A stretch of DNA of 26,503 bases from an uncultured Burkholderiales bacterium (lineage in GTDB: Bacteria; Pseudomonadota; Gammaproteobacteria; Burkholderiales; Burkholderiaceae). Where the stretch lies: assembly GCA_937891045.1 (NCBI GenBank), contig CALBEV010000175.1:1-26503 (forward strand), in the 5' to 3' direction. The notes beneath the pieces are model-generated. The model was given only the letters and a program-made list of their open reading frames with translations. It ran no database searches and was not told where the DNA came from. Positions 16,877-25,757 of this stretch are shown here, one piece after another. Numbering within the stretch: the first letter of the stretch is position 1; each line of letters opens with the position of its first letter. A program made the translations under genes and the position numbers.

Positions 16877-18784
16877 TTGAGCGCTGACAAGCCAGTCGAA
16901 GGCAAGCCCAGCGCCGGGTTTGACGAGGCCTTGTTGGCCCAAGTGGCAGCGCTGCCTGCCTTGCCAGGCGTCTACCGGTATTTCGATGCGCAAAACCAGG
17001 TGCTGTATGTCGGCAAGGCCAACCACCTGAAAAAACGCGTCAGCAGTTATTTCCAAAAAACCCATGACGGCACCCGCATCGGCCACATGGTCAGCAAGAT
17101 CGTGCGCATGGAAACCACGGCGGTGCGCTCCGAGGCGGAGGCCTTGCTGCTGGAAAACAACCTGATCAAAACCCTTAAGCCGCGCTACAACATTTTGTTT
17201 CGCGACGACAAGAGCTACCCCTACTTGAAGATCACCCGCGCCCAATCGTCAGCTGTTCAAGACTCTGGCCATCCGCAACCCAAAGCCGCGGCACGGGTGG
17301 TGTATTACCGAGGTGCGGTGGATAAACAACACGACTACTTTGGCCCCTATCCCAGTGTGTGGGCGGTGCGCGAGGCCATTCAGCTGCTGCAAAAAGTGTT
17401 TCGGTTACGCACCTGCGAGGACACGGTGTTCAGGAACCGGATGCGGCCTTGTTTGTTGCACCAAATCAAACGCTGCTCGGCACCGTGTGTCGGCTTGATC
17501 AGCCTCGAGGACTACCAGCGTGATGTGCAAAGCGCTTGTGAATTACTGAATGGCCGGACCAAGGACGTGATGAAGTCTTTGGAAAAACGCATGATGATTC
17601 ATGCGGACAAGCTCGAGTTTGAGCAAGCCGCCGATATCCGCAACCAAATCAGTGCGCTGAGCAAGGTGCTGCACCAGCAGGCCGTGGACACGGTGGACGA
17701 CCGGGACGTGGACATCTTGGCGGTGTTGGTGAACGGCGGCAAGGCCTGCGTCAACTTGGCCATGGTGCGCGGCGGACGGCATTTGGGTGACAGCCCGTAT
17801 TTCCCGATCCATGTGGACAACGCGGAACCCCACGAGGTGCTGGAAGCCTTCATCAGCCAGCATTACCTGGAGGTGGCTGCACCGCCCACGCTGATCACCA
17901 GTCATGCGGTGGACAAAGACCTGCTGACGGCGCTGAGCGAACAGTTGGGATTGAAATTGCGGGCGATTCACCAACCGCGCGAGCAACGCAAAGCCTGGCT
18001 GGACATGGCGCAGCAAAACGCCGCGCTGCAACTGGGCCGCTTGCTGGCCGAGGAGGGCTCGCAGCAAGCCCGCACACGCTCCTTGGTGGATGCGCTGGAC
18101 TTGGCCGTGGAAGACCTGGACAGCTTTCGCATCGAGTGCTTTGACATTTCGCACACGGCTGGCGAGGCCTCCCAGGCCTCTTGCGTGGTGTTCCACCACC
18201 ACAAAATGCAGGCCGCCGAATACCGCCGTTACAACATCGATGGCATCACCGGCGGCGACGACTACGCCGCCATGCGTCAGGTGCTGCTGCGCCGCTACAC
18301 CAAGCTGGCCGAGGCGGTGCGCTTGGGCGAGGCGAAGTTGCCCGACTTGGTGCTGGTCGATGGTGGCAAAGGCCAAATCAGCATGGCACGGGAAGTGTTC
18401 GAGTCGCTTGACCTGGATTTATCCCGACTGGTGGGCGTGGAAAAAGGCGAGGGCCGCAAAGTGGGCTTGGAAGAACTGGTGTTTGCCGATGGCCGCCCCA
18501 AGCTGGCGCTGAGCAAGGACGCCGCCGCTTTGATGCTGGTGGCGCAAATCCGCGACGAGGCGCACCGCTTTGCCATCACGGGGATGCGTGCCAAACGCGC
18601 CAAGGTGCGCACGGGCTCCAGCAGCTTGGAAGAGATTCCCGGCGTGGGTCCGAAAAAGCGGGCCAAACTGTTGCAGCGCTTTGGCGGGGTGCGCGGCGTG
18701 GCCGATGCCAGTGTGCAGGACTTGTGCACTGTGGAAGGCATTTCGCCGGAGTTGGCGCAGGCCATTTACTCGGCGCTGCGTTAA
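16877..18784 (+). CDS. uvrC: Excinuclease ABC subunit C
   Basis: Makes both incisions around the lesion in nucleotide excision repair after UvrA and UvrB. It is 635 residues with all domains: GIY-YIG nuclease at about 28-105 ([18 protein letters not shown]), a Cys-rich region ([30 protein letters not shown]), the UVR motif ([19 protein letters not shown]), the RNase H-like endonuclease ([21 protein letters not shown]) and C-terminal helix-hairpin-helices ([18 protein letters not shown]). The start must be a non-ATG codon: the frame opens after the gloA TAG at 16868-16870, and TTG at 16877 is the first candidate. It may be weakly translated or coupled to gloA. It converges on serB with an 11-bp gap. 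Confidence 0.95.
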   Translation: MSADKPVEGKPSAGFDEALLAQVAALPALPGVYRYFDAQNQVLYVGKANHLKKRVSSYFQKTHDGTRIGHMVSKIVRMETTAVRSEAEALLLENNLIKTLKPRYNILFRDDKSYPYLKITRAQSSAVQDSGHPQPKAAARVVYYRGAVDKQHDYFGPYPSVWAVREAIQLLQKVFRLRTCEDTVFRNRMRPCLLHQIKRCSAPCVGLISLEDYQRDVQSACELLNGRTKDVMKSLEKRMMIHADKLEFEQAADIRNQISALSKVLHQQAVDTVDDRDVDILAVLVNGGKACVNLAMVRGGRHLGDSPYFPIHVDNAEPHEVLEAFISQHYLEVAAPPTLITSHAVDKDLLTALSEQLGLKLRAIHQPREQRKAWLDMAQQNAALQLGRLLAEEGSQQARTRSLVDALDLAVEDLDSFRIECFDISHTAGEASQASCVVFHHHKMQAAEYRRYNIDGITGGDDYAAMRQVLLRRYTKLAEAVRLGEAKLPDLVLVDGGKGQISMAREVFESLDLDLSRLVGVEKGEGRKVGLEELVFADGRPKLALSKDAAALMLVAQIRDEAHRFAITGMRAKRAKVRTGSSSLEEIPGVGPKKRAKLLQRFGGVRGVADASVQDLCTVEGISPELAQAIYSALR

Positions 18785-18795
18785 CCCAGTTCGGC

Positions 18796-19521
18796 TCACC
18801 AAGCGCTGGGCAGCACCACTTCCAACAAGCGGTCCAAGCCGCCTGCATGGATGGCCACCATGGCTTGGTCTCGCACCTTGGGCTTGGCCTGGTAGGCCAC
18901 GGATAAACCGGCCACGCCCATCATTGGCAGGTCGTTGGCGCCGTCGCCCATGGCAATGCTTTGTGCGGGGGAAATGCCCAAGTCTTGGCAGGTTTGCAGC
19001 AACATGCGCCGCTTCTCTTCGCCGTCGCAAATATCGCCCCAAGCTTGGTCCACCATGCGGCCGGTCAGCAGGCCGTTTTCAATTTGAAACACATTGCTGC
19101 GGGTGTAATCAATGCCGAGTTGGTCGCGAATACGGTCGGTGAAATAGGTGAAACCGCCGCTCACCAGCAGGGTTTTCAAGCCCGCACGTTGGCAAGCCTG
19201 CACCAGGTTTTGAGCACCAGGGTTCAAGCGCAATCGTTCTTCATAGACTTCGGCCAAAGCACTTGCAGGCACACCGCGCAGCAAAGCCACACGTTGGCGC
19301 AGGCTGTCTTTGTAGTCGACAATCTCACCGCGCATCGCCGCTTCCGTGATGGCGGCCACCTCGGCTTTGCGCCCAGCAGCATCGGCCACCTCGTCAATGC
19401 ACTCGATGTTGATGAGTGTGGAGTCCATATCAAACGCTATCAGCTTGAACTGGCTGAGTTGCAGGGGAGGGTGGAAGCCCTGTATCCACAGGCCAGGGGC
19501 GAATTCGGTGGGTGCGGTCAT
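18796..19521 (-). CDS. serB: Phosphoserine phosphatase
   Basis: Dephosphorylates phosphoserine, the last step of serine synthesis. It is a 241-residue HAD-family enzyme. The nucleophile motif FDMDSTLINIECIDE places Asp31 and Asp33, motif II is LLVSGGFTYF, and motif III/IV is MGDGANDLPMM. There is no N-terminal ACT domain, as in the short form. It overlaps the mfd stop as ATGA (19518-19521), so it is the second gene of an mfd-serB operon. The linkage of a repair gene and a serine gene is conserved by my memory of Comamonadaceae but has no evident functional logic. Confidence 0.95.
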   Translation of the reverse strand: MTAPTEFAPGLWIQGFHPPLQLSQFKLIAFDMDSTLINIECIDEVADAAGRKAEVAAITEAAMRGEIVDYKDSLRQRVALLRGVPASALAEVYEERLRLNPGAQNLVQACQRAGLKTLLVSGGFTYFTDRIRDQLGIDYTRSNVFQIENGLLTGRMVDQAWGDICDGEEKRRMLLQTCQDLGISPAQSIAMGDGANDLPMMGVAGLSVAYQAKPKVRDQAMVAIHAGGLDRLLEVVLPSAW

Positions 19522-22500
19522 GCCACTTTTTCCTTCTGGACCGGGGCCAAGGGATCTCCGAGTGAACGCAGGATGTCACGCACCATCTGCGCCCGGTCTT
19601 TCACCTCGGGCAGGGCACGTTCAATCCGCAGTTTGTCGTTGCCAGCCAGTTTGATGTGTTTGTTTTTTTGCACCAACTGGATGATGCGCATGCCGTCGAT
19701 CGGCGCATGGGGCTTGAAGGTGATCAGGATGACGCTGGGCGCAGCGTCCACCTTGGCCACCCCAAAAGGCCGCGCCAGCACCCGCAAACGGTGGGTGTCG
19801 ATCAAGGTTTGCGCCTGCGAGGGCAGTTTGCCAAAACGGTCCACCAGCTCTTCCAGCAAGGCGTCCACTTGGTCTTGGGTTTTGGCGGTAGCGAGTTTTT
19901 TATAAAAGCTCAGGCGCAAATGCACGTCGCCGCAGTAGTCGTTGGGCAAAAGTGCTGGGGCGTGCAAATTGATTTCGGTGGTCACATTCACCGGGCTCAG
20001 CAAGTCGGGTTCTTCGCCGTTTTTCAGGGCTCGCACGGCCTCGGACAGCATCTCGTTGTAGAGCTGGAAACCCACCTCCAGCATGTTGCCGCTTTGGTTG
20101 TCGCCCAGCACTTCCCCCGCGCCCCGAATTTCCAAATCGTGCATGGCCAGGTAAAAGCCCGAGCCCAGTTCTTCCATTTGCTGGATGGCCTCCAGGCGCT
20201 GGTTGGCTTGTTTGGTCAGGCTTTGCACATCGGGCACCAGCAAATAGGCATAGGCCTGGTGGTGGCTGCGGCCGACGCGTCCACGCAGTTGGTGCAACTG
20301 CGCCAAGCCAAATTTATCGGCGCGGCTCATCAAGATGGTGTTGGCAGTAGGCACATCAATACCGGTTTCGATGATGGTGGAGCACAGCAAGATGTTGAAG
20401 CGCTGCGCCACAAAGTCGCGCATCACCCGCTCAAGTTCGCGCTCGGGCATTTGGCCATGGGCCACGGCAATCCGGGCCTCGGGCAGCAGTTCTTTCAAGC
20501 GTTCCAAGCGGTTTTGGATGGTTTCCACTTCGTTGTGCAGGAAGTAGCACTGGCCGCCGCGCTTGAGTTCGCGCAACACCGCTTCGCGGATGACGCCGTT
20601 GTCCTCAGAACGCACAAAAGTTTTGATGGCCAAGCGGCGTTGCGGCGCGGTGGCAATCACGCTCAGGTCGCGCAGGCCTTCCAAGGCCATGCCCAAGGTG
20701 CGCGGAATGGGCGTGGCGGTCAGGGTCAGCACATCCACTTCCGCCCGAAGCGCTTTCAGGGTTTCTTTGTGGCGCACACCAAAGCGGTGTTCCTCGTCAA
20801 TCACCAGCAAACCCAAATCCTTGTATTTCACCGATTCACTCAGCAACTTGTGGGTGCCCACCACGATGTCCACGCTGCCTTCTTCCAAACCAGCCATCGC
20901 GGCTTTCACCTCTTTGGGTGTGCGAAAGCGGCTCATCTCGGCGATGCGCACCGGCCACTTGGCAAAGCGATCGGTCAGGGTTTGGAAATGCTGCTCGGCC
21001 AGCAAGGTGGTGGGGGCCAAGATGACGACTTGCTTGCCGCCCATGACGGCGATGAACGCGGCCCGCAGCGCCACCTCGGTTTTGCCAAAGCCCACATCGC
21101 CGCAGACCAAGCGGTCCATCGGGAGCGGGCTGATCATGTCTTGAATCACTGCATGGATGGCGGCGCGTTGGTCGGCGGTTTCTTCAAAGCCGAAGTCGGT
21201 GGCGAAGGTTTCGTAGTCTTGCGGGGTGTAGCGGAAGGCATGACCTTGGCGGGCGGCGCGCCTAGCATAGATGTTGAGCAACTCGGCGGCAGCGTCCCGC
21301 AACTGCTCGGCGGCACGACGGCGGGCTTTGTCCCATTGACCTGAGCCCAAGCGGTGCAGCGGGGCTTGGTCGGGGCTGACGCCGCTGTAGCGGCTGATCA
21401 GGTGCAACTGGCTGACCGGCACATAAAGGGTGGCTTCGTCAGCGTATTCAAGGTGCAAAAACTCTTGCAGCAAGGGCTGACCTTGGTCGTCCAGACCTTG
21501 GCCCATGTCCATGTTGACAAGACCTCGGTAACGGCCAATGCCGTGGGCACTGTGAACCACCGGGTCGCCCACATTCAATTCACTCAGGTCTTTGATGAGC
21601 GACTCGACGTCGCTCACCTGTTCTTGCTTGCGACGGCGGCGCACCGTGGGGCTGGCAGCGAACAACTCGGTTTCGGTCACCAGGTCGATGCCTTTTTCCA
21701 GCCATGCAAAGCCAGTGTGCAGGCTGCTGGTGGCCAAACCAAAGGGCTCGGCGCTGCTTGCAAATTCAGCCAAATCGTCAAACACCACGGGGCTGATGCC
21801 GCCCGCACGGATGAAATCCAACAGACTTTCGCGCCGACCATCGGACTCGGCCAACACCAACATGCGTTGCTGGCTGCTTTGCTGGCGCATGCTGAGTTTG
21901 GCCAAGGGGTGGTTGGCGGCACGGTCCACGGTCAGGTCGGGCAGGGCGGCAGCCCATGCAACCGGCTCGACCGAGGTGGTGGCTCGCACCGACAGGGACG
22001 CATGGTTTTGGATGGCGGCAAAAAACTGTTCGGTGCTCAGGAACAAATGGGCCGGTGGCAGCACCGGCCGCTCGGGGTCGCCTTGGGCCAATCGGAAGCG
22101 CTCTTGGGCATCTTGGCCAAAGCGTTGCAGCACGGGTTCCAACTCGCCGTGCAACACCACCAAGGCTGCTTCGCCCAGGTAATCAAACACGGTGGCGGTG
22201 TCCTCGAAAAACAGCGGCAGGTAGTACTCGATACCCGCCGTGGCAACGCCATTGCCCATGTCTTTGTAAATGCGGCTGCGGGTCGGGTCGCCGTCCAAAA
22301 GTTCACGCCAACGGCTGCGAAACAAGGCGCGGGCTGTGTCGTCCATTGGGAACTCGCGGCCAGGCAACAAGCGCACTTCGGGCACGGGGTAGAGGCTGCG
22401 CTGGGTGTCGGGGTCGAAGGTGCGGATCGAGTCGATTTCCTCATCGAACAAATCCACCCGGTAGGGCACCAAGGAGCCCATCGGGAACAAATCAATCAGA

Positions 22501-22997
22501 CCGCCGCGCACGGTGTATTCGCCAGGACTCACCACCTGTGACACATGGCTGTAACCGGCCAAGCTCAGCTGCGCTTTGAGCCGCGCTTCGTCCAGGTTTT
22601 GTTTCACCTTGAAGGCGAAGGTGTAGGCGGCCAAAAAGGCGGGCGGGGCCAAGCGGTACATGGCGGTGGCGGCAGGCACCAGCACCGCGTCGGCTTCGCC
22701 TTGGGAAATGCGCCACAGGCTGGCCAAGCGCTCGCTGATCAGGTCTTGGTGCGGTGAAAACGTGTCGTAGGGCAGGGTTTCCCAGTCGGGAAACAGCACG
22801 CAGCGGGCATCAGGGGCGAAGAACACCAGTTCGTCCAGCAAGCGTTGCGCATCAAAAGCGTCGGCGGTGATGATGGCCACCCGCCGACCCTGCGCTTTTT
22901 CACGCGTGATGAGCTCGGCCAACAAGGCCGCATCAGCCGAGCCTGGGGGCTTGGCCAGGGTGAATTTCTTAGAAGAGTGGAGCGCAGGAAGTTGCAT
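19518..22997 (-). CDS. mfd: Transcription-repair coupling factor
   Basis: An ATP-driven translocase that removes RNA polymerase stalled at DNA lesions and recruits UvrA. It is 1159 residues and complete. The N-terminus is UvrB-like. The RNA polymerase-interacting domain follows the region 4 signature VGDPVVHSAHGIGRYRGLV. The RecG-like motor has Walker A GDVGFGKTE at about 632-640, the DEEH box (VIDEEHRFG) near 732, TATPIPRTLGMAL, and motif VI QLRGRVGRSHHQAYAYL. The C-terminal D7 domain is present (LIDTHRLRVLARPFG). The ATG at 22997 lacks a clear Shine-Dalgarno. Its upstream region has a strong hairpin and a palindromic -10 shared with ispD. Confidence 0.97.
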   Translation of the reverse strand: MQLPALHSSKKFTLAKPPGSADAALLAELITREKAQGRRVAIITADAFDAQRLLDELVFFAPDARCVLFPDWETLPYDTFSPHQDLISERLASLWRISQGEADAVLVPAATAMYRLAPPAFLAAYTFAFKVKQNLDEARLKAQLSLAGYSHVSQVVSPGEYTVRGGLIDLFPMGSLVPYRVDLFDEEIDSIRTFDPDTQRSLYPVPEVRLLPGREFPMDDTARALFRSRWRELLDGDPTRSRIYKDMGNGVATAGIEYYLPLFFEDTATVFDYLGEAALVVLHGELEPVLQRFGQDAQERFRLAQGDPERPVLPPAHLFLSTEQFFAAIQNHASLSVRATTSVEPVAWAAALPDLTVDRAANHPLAKLSMRQQSSQQRMLVLAESDGRRESLLDFIRAGGISPVVFDDLAEFASSAEPFGLATSSLHTGFAWLEKGIDLVTETELFAASPTVRRRRKQEQVSDVESLIKDLSELNVGDPVVHSAHGIGRYRGLVNMDMGQGLDDQGQPLLQEFLHLEYADEATLYVPVSQLHLISRYSGVSPDQAPLHRLGSGQWDKARRRAAEQLRDAAAELLNIYARRAARQGHAFRYTPQDYETFATDFGFEETADQRAAIHAVIQDMISPLPMDRLVCGDVGFGKTEVALRAAFIAVMGGKQVVILAPTTLLAEQHFQTLTDRFAKWPVRIAEMSRFRTPKEVKAAMAGLEEGSVDIVVGTHKLLSESVKYKDLGLLVIDEEHRFGVRHKETLKALRAEVDVLTLTATPIPRTLGMALEGLRDLSVIATAPQRRLAIKTFVRSEDNGVIREAVLRELKRGGQCYFLHNEVETIQNRLERLKELLPEARIAVAHGQMPERELERVMRDFVAQRFNILLCSTIIETGIDVPTANTILMSRADKFGLAQLHQLRGRVGRSHHQAYAYLLVPDVQSLTKQANQRLEAIQQMEELGSGFYLAMHDLEIRGAGEVLGDNQSGNMLEVGFQLYNEMLSEAVRALKNGEEPDLLSPVNVTTEINLHAPALLPNDYCGDVHLRLSFYKKLATAKTQDQVDALLEELVDRFGKLPSQAQTLIDTHRLRVLARPFGVAKVDAAPSVILITFKPHAPIDGMRIIQLVQKNKHIKLAGNDKLRIERALPEVKDRAQMVRDILRSLGDPLAPVQKEKVA

Positions 22998-23024
22998 GAA
23001 TCAAGGGGACACCGACATGACAAA

Positions 23025-23052
23025 CACCCCCGAATGCAGGCAAGCGGGGGTG
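23025..23052. repeat. Strong inverted repeat in the mfd leader
   Basis: CACCCCCG (23025-23032) and CGGGGGTG (23045-23052) form a perfect 8-bp GC-rich stem around a 12-base loop, within the expected 5' UTR of mfd. On the minus strand it is followed by TTTGTC, so it resembles a weak intrinsic terminator or an RNA control element ahead of mfd. Confidence 0.6.
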
Positions 23053-23062
23053 GCAAGTGCTG

Positions 23063-23072
23063 ATTCTAGAAT
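23063..23072. promoter_or_regulatory. Palindromic -10 candidate shared by mfd and ispD
   Basis: ATTCTAGAAT is a perfect 10-bp palindrome that presents TAGAAT (five of six to the -10 consensus) on both strands, between the divergent starts of mfd (22997) and ispD (23118). No convincing -35 is seen for either side. Confidence 0.35.
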
Positions 23073-23117
23073 GGGGCTTCACATTGCACACCGTCGCTTG
23101 ACGAAACCCCGCCACCC

Positions 23118-23828
23118 ATGAACCAACAGCTCCCGCGATTTCACGTGGTCATCCCTTGTGCAGGCAGTGGCAGCCGCTCGGGCTTGGGCGGCCCCAAGCA
23201 ATATGCGTTGCTGGCGGGTGAGCCCATGGTGGTGCACACCTTGCGGGCTTTTGCGGAAGTGCCGGGTTTGGGTCAAGGCGTGGTGGTGGTCGCCCCCGAT
23301 GACCAAAGCATGGCCGAAGTTTTCACCCTCTACCCTCAAGCCCAATTTGCCATTTCCAACACGGGCGGGGCCACCCGGGCCCAAAGTGTGTTGGCTGGCT
23401 TGCTGGCGCTGCAAAACCTGGGGGTGGACGGCCATGATTGGGTCTTGGTGCATGACGCAGCGCGCTGCTTGGTGACACCAGCCTTGATTGAAAAGCTGTT
23501 GATGGCGTGCCAGAGCGACGCGGTTGGCGGCTTGCTGGCATTGCCACTGCCGGACACCTTGAAAGCCGAAACACAGGGGCGCGTCAGCAGCACCTTGCCG
23601 CGCAGCGGCAAATGGCTGGCGCAAACCCCGCAAATGTTCCGTTGGGACAGCTTGTTTGGGGCCTTGGCGCAAGCAGGCGACCAAGTGACCGATGAAGCCA
23701 GCGCCCTGGAGGCCTTGGGTGAAGCACCGCTTTTGGTGCCATCCGCCTCGTTCAATTTCAAAGTCACCTACCAAGAGGACATGACCATGGCAGAAGCCGT
23801 GTTGAAACATCGAAAGGCGAGCGCATGA
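23118..23828 (+). CDS. ispD: 2-C-methyl-D-erythritol 4-phosphate cytidylyltransferase
   Basis: Attaches CMP from CTP to methylerythritol phosphate in the MEP isoprenoid pathway. It is 236 residues. The nucleotide-binding loop is [20 protein letters not shown], with Arg20 and Lys27 as the expected active-site residues. The signature [11 protein letters not shown] and the C-terminal segment [18 protein letters not shown] are also present. The conserved Gly-rich loop is a typical variant. It overlaps ispF by four bases (ATGA 23825-23828), so the two are coupled. There is no clear Shine-Dalgarno at the ATG. Confidence 0.96.
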   Translation: MNQQLPRFHVVIPCAGSGSRSGLGGPKQYALLAGEPMVVHTLRAFAEVPGLGQGVVVVAPDDQSMAEVFTLYPQAQFAISNTGGATRAQSVLAGLLALQNLGVDGHDWVLVHDAARCLVTPALIEKLLMACQSDAVGGLLALPLPDTLKAETQGRVSSTLPRSGKWLAQTPQMFRWDSLFGALAQAGDQVTDEASALEALGEAPLLVPSASFNFKVTYQEDMTMAEAVLKHRKASA

Positions 23829-24307
23829 CCTCATTTCGCATTGGCGAGGGTTGGGATGTGCATGCCTTGGTGCCCGGTCGCCCGCTGGTGATTGGCGGCG
23901 TCACCATCCCCTACCACTTGGGTCTGCTGGGCCATTCAGATGCCGATGTTTTGCTGCATGCCATCACCGATGCCCTGTTGGGTGCTGCGGGTCTGGGCGA
24001 CATTGGTCAGCATTTCCCCGACACCGACCCCCAATGGAAAGGCGCGAATTCTGTGGACTTGTTGCAAGCCACGGGTCGTTTGCTCAGTGAGGCAGGCTGG
24101 CAGATCGGCAACATCGACGCCACAGTGGTGGCCCAAGCGCCGAAGTTGGCAGCGCACAAACCTGCCATGCAAACACGCATTGCGCAGGCTTTGGGCATCG
24201 CGACCCACCAAGTGAACATCAAGGCCAAAACCGCTGAAAAGCTTGGACCCGTGGGCATGGGTCAATCCATCGAAGCGCGTGCAATTGCGCTGATCCACCA
24301 AGCTTAA
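23825..24307 (+). CDS. ispF: 2-C-methyl-D-erythritol 2,4-cyclodiphosphate synthase
   Basis: Cyclises the CDP-methylerythritol phosphate product to the 2,4-cyclodiphosphate with loss of CMP. It is 160 residues and a Zn2+-dependent trimer by family. Metal ligands are Asp11, His13 (GWDVHAL) and His45 ([11 protein letters not shown]). The loop HSDADVLLH, the segment [18 protein letters not shown] and the C-terminal [21 protein letters not shown] are all intact. Its last codons and stop (TAA 24305-24307) lie in the first copy of a 31-bp tandem duplication. It converges on the HTH gene. Confidence 0.96.
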   Translation: MTSFRIGEGWDVHALVPGRPLVIGGVTIPYHLGLLGHSDADVLLHAITDALLGAAGLGDIGQHFPDTDPQWKGANSVDLLQATGRLLSEAGWQIGNIDATVVAQAPKLAAHKPAMQTRIAQALGIATHQVNIKAKTAEKLGPVGMGQSIEARAIALIHQA

Positions 24308-24352
24308 GCAGCAGGCCTGCTTGATCCACCAAGCTTAAGCAGCAGGCCTGCT
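24291..24352. repeat. 31-bp perfect tandem duplication across the ispF stop
   Basis: Bases 24291-24321 and 24322-24352 are identical copies. Each contains GCTTAAGC, which reads as a stop on both strands, and the 12-bp palindrome AGCAGGCCTGCT. Copy 1 holds the ispF stop (+); copy 2 holds the stop of the HTH gene (-, 24337-24335). A single ancestral copy would have made the two genes overlap in TTAA. Confidence 0.95.
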
Positions 24353-24787
24353 TGCAGAATCCGGGCTCTGCGGCGGTCGATGGGCAGCTTGGGCCAAATG
24401 TGCCAATTTCACCCAATGTCGCACCATGCGTTTGTGCTCTGCTGTCAAGTTCATGAATTGACGCAGCATTTCCGTGTCCCCCATGCCTAAAGGGGCAGCT
24501 TGGTTGGGTTCTCGCACGCTCAGGTTGGGGTGGCTAGGGCCAAACAACAGGTCTTGCGGACTGATTTGCAAGACATCGCCCAAGGTTTTGAGCTTGTCTG
24601 GTTTGGGCATGGACACGCCAATCATCCAGTTGCGAGCAGCGTGGGGTGTGATGCCTTCGCCCCAGTAGCGCATGTTGAAAGCGTCGGCCAATTGGGTGGC
24701 CGAAGACTTCAATCCTGCTTCTTTCATGGCGTGGCGCAAACGCGCTGCAAAGGCTTCGGATTCGGGGTTGGGGTTGGGTTTTTTCAT
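24335..24787 (-). CDS. XRE-like helix-turn-helix DNA-binding protein
   Basis: A 150-residue protein with a helix-turn-helix of Cro/C1 type in the first 85 residues (AFAARLRHAMKEAGLKSSATQLADAFNMRYWGEGITPHAARNWMIGVSMPKPDKLKTLGDVLQI), followed by SPQDLLFG, the typical end of such domains. The remainder (about 90-150) is a short helical tail (MLRQFMNLTAEHKRMVRHWVKLAHLAQ) and a polar, probably disordered end. The targets are unknown; it is not next to a phage or toxin gene. The ATG at 24787 is chosen over 24823 because it starts MKKPNPNPESEAF and avoids an unlike extension. It converges on ispF. Confidence 0.82.
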   Translation of the reverse strand: MKKPNPNPESEAFAARLRHAMKEAGLKSSATQLADAFNMRYWGEGITPHAARNWMIGVSMPKPDKLKTLGDVLQISPQDLLFGPSHPNLSVREPNQAAPLGMGDTEMLRQFMNLTAEHKRMVRHWVKLAHLAQAAHRPPQSPDSASRPAA

Positions 24788-24904
24788 GCCCCGAACCTTA
24801 AAGTTTTCACTGTTCCAAGGCAATGGATTCGCGCTTACAAAATGCCAAAGTGAATATCGTGCCTTGCACCCTCATCGGTTTTGATGATGGGAAAAACCCG
24901 AGGT

Positions 24905-25687
24905 TTACTGCGCAGCCCAAGCACCGTCCATGTTCCAGGCGACACCGCGCACGTTGTTGCCCGCCGGAGTGCAAAAGAACACCGCCAAAGCACCCAATTC
25001 TTCGGGCGTGGTGAATTGCATCGAGGGTTCTTTTTCACCCAACAACACACGCTGGGCTTCCTGATCAGAGATGTTCAATGCAGCCGCTTTGGCATCCACT
25101 TGTTGCTGCACCAAAGGCGTCAATACCCAGCCTGGGCAAATCGCATTGCAGGTCACGCCGGTGGTGGCTGTTTCCAGCGCCGTGACCTTGGTCAAGCCGA
25201 CGATGCCGTGCTTGGCCGCCACATAAGCAGACTTGTCGGCAGAACCCACCAAGCCATGAACTGACGCCACATTGATGATGCGGCCCCAGTTGGCTGCCTT
25301 CATGGCGGGCAGAGCCAAGCGGGTGGTGTGAAACGCGCTGCTCAGGTTGATGGCAAGAATGTCGTCCCATTTCGACGTGGGGAAGTGCTCAATGGCGCAG
25401 ACATGTTGAATGCCAGCGTTGTTGACCAGGATGTCTACTTGCCCAAAACGCTTGGCAGCAGCTTGCATCATGTCTTCAATCTCTGCCGGTTTGCGCATGT
25501 CAGCGCCGTGGTAGAGGGTTTGAAGGCCCAACGATTGAATCGATTGCTCGGCTTGTGTGTGGTCACCAAAGCCATTGAGCACGATGTGGGCACCTTGCTG
25601 GGCCAAAGCGGTGGCCAAACCCAAACCAATGCCACTCGTGGAGCCCGTCACCAAAGCGGTTTTGCCTTTTAAAAATTGCGCAGTCAT
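24905..25687 (-). CDS. bdhA: 3-hydroxybutyrate dehydrogenase
   Basis: Interconverts 3-hydroxybutyrate and acetoacetate with NAD, in the use of polyhydroxybutyrate or ketone bodies. It is a 260-residue classical SDR, the expected length. The cofactor motif TGSTSGIG is at 14-21, NNAG at 89-92, and the catalytic Ser142, Tyr155 and Lys159 (IINVASVHG, SAYVAAKHG) are intact. The NAD preference fits the family. Specificity signs are VHGLVGSADKSAYVAAKHGI and CPGWVLTPLV(Q)QQ. The ATG at 25687 follows AGGAC; longer upstream starts lie in the divergent leader and are rejected. It is divergent from relA. Confidence 0.93.
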   Translation of the reverse strand: MTAQFLKGKTALVTGSTSGIGLGLATALAQQGAHIVLNGFGDHTQAEQSIQSLGLQTLYHGADMRKPAEIEDMMQAAAKRFGQVDILVNNAGIQHVCAIEHFPTSKWDDILAINLSSAFHTTRLALPAMKAANWGRIINVASVHGLVGSADKSAYVAAKHGIVGLTKVTALETATTGVTCNAICPGWVLTPLVQQQVDAKAAALNISDQEAQRVLLGEKEPSMQFTTPEELGALAVFFCTPAGNNVRGVAWNMDGAWAAQ

Positions 25688-25730
25688 GAAAGTCCTATCC
25701 CTTACGATGTCAATGTCCCGATTCTCCCCC

Positions 25731-25745
25731 AGCGCCGTTGGCGCT
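25731..25745. repeat. Small hairpin upstream of relA
   Basis: AGCGCC (25731-25736) pairs with GGCGCT (25740-25745) around GTT, twelve bases before the relA ATG. It could affect ribosome access. No T-run follows. Confidence 0.35.
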
Positions 25746-25757
25746 TGAAAACCCACC

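Noticed and set aside
19656..21344. Open frame of 562 codons antisense to mfd (and a 395-codon one at 21354-22541)
   Set aside because: Gln/His/Val-rich reverse translations of the mfd frame; mfd itself is complete with all motifs on the minus strand.
24869..24891. Imperfect hairpin (CCCTCATC with GATGATGGG) between the HTH gene and bdhA
   Set aside because: It has a bulge and no T-run on the proper side; the short AAACC/GGTTT hairpin near the bdhA stop is also too small for a firm terminator call.
25708..25713. Perfect TTGACA on the minus strand upstream of bdhA
   Set aside because: A -10 at correct spacing would fall on the start codon and does not resemble the consensus.
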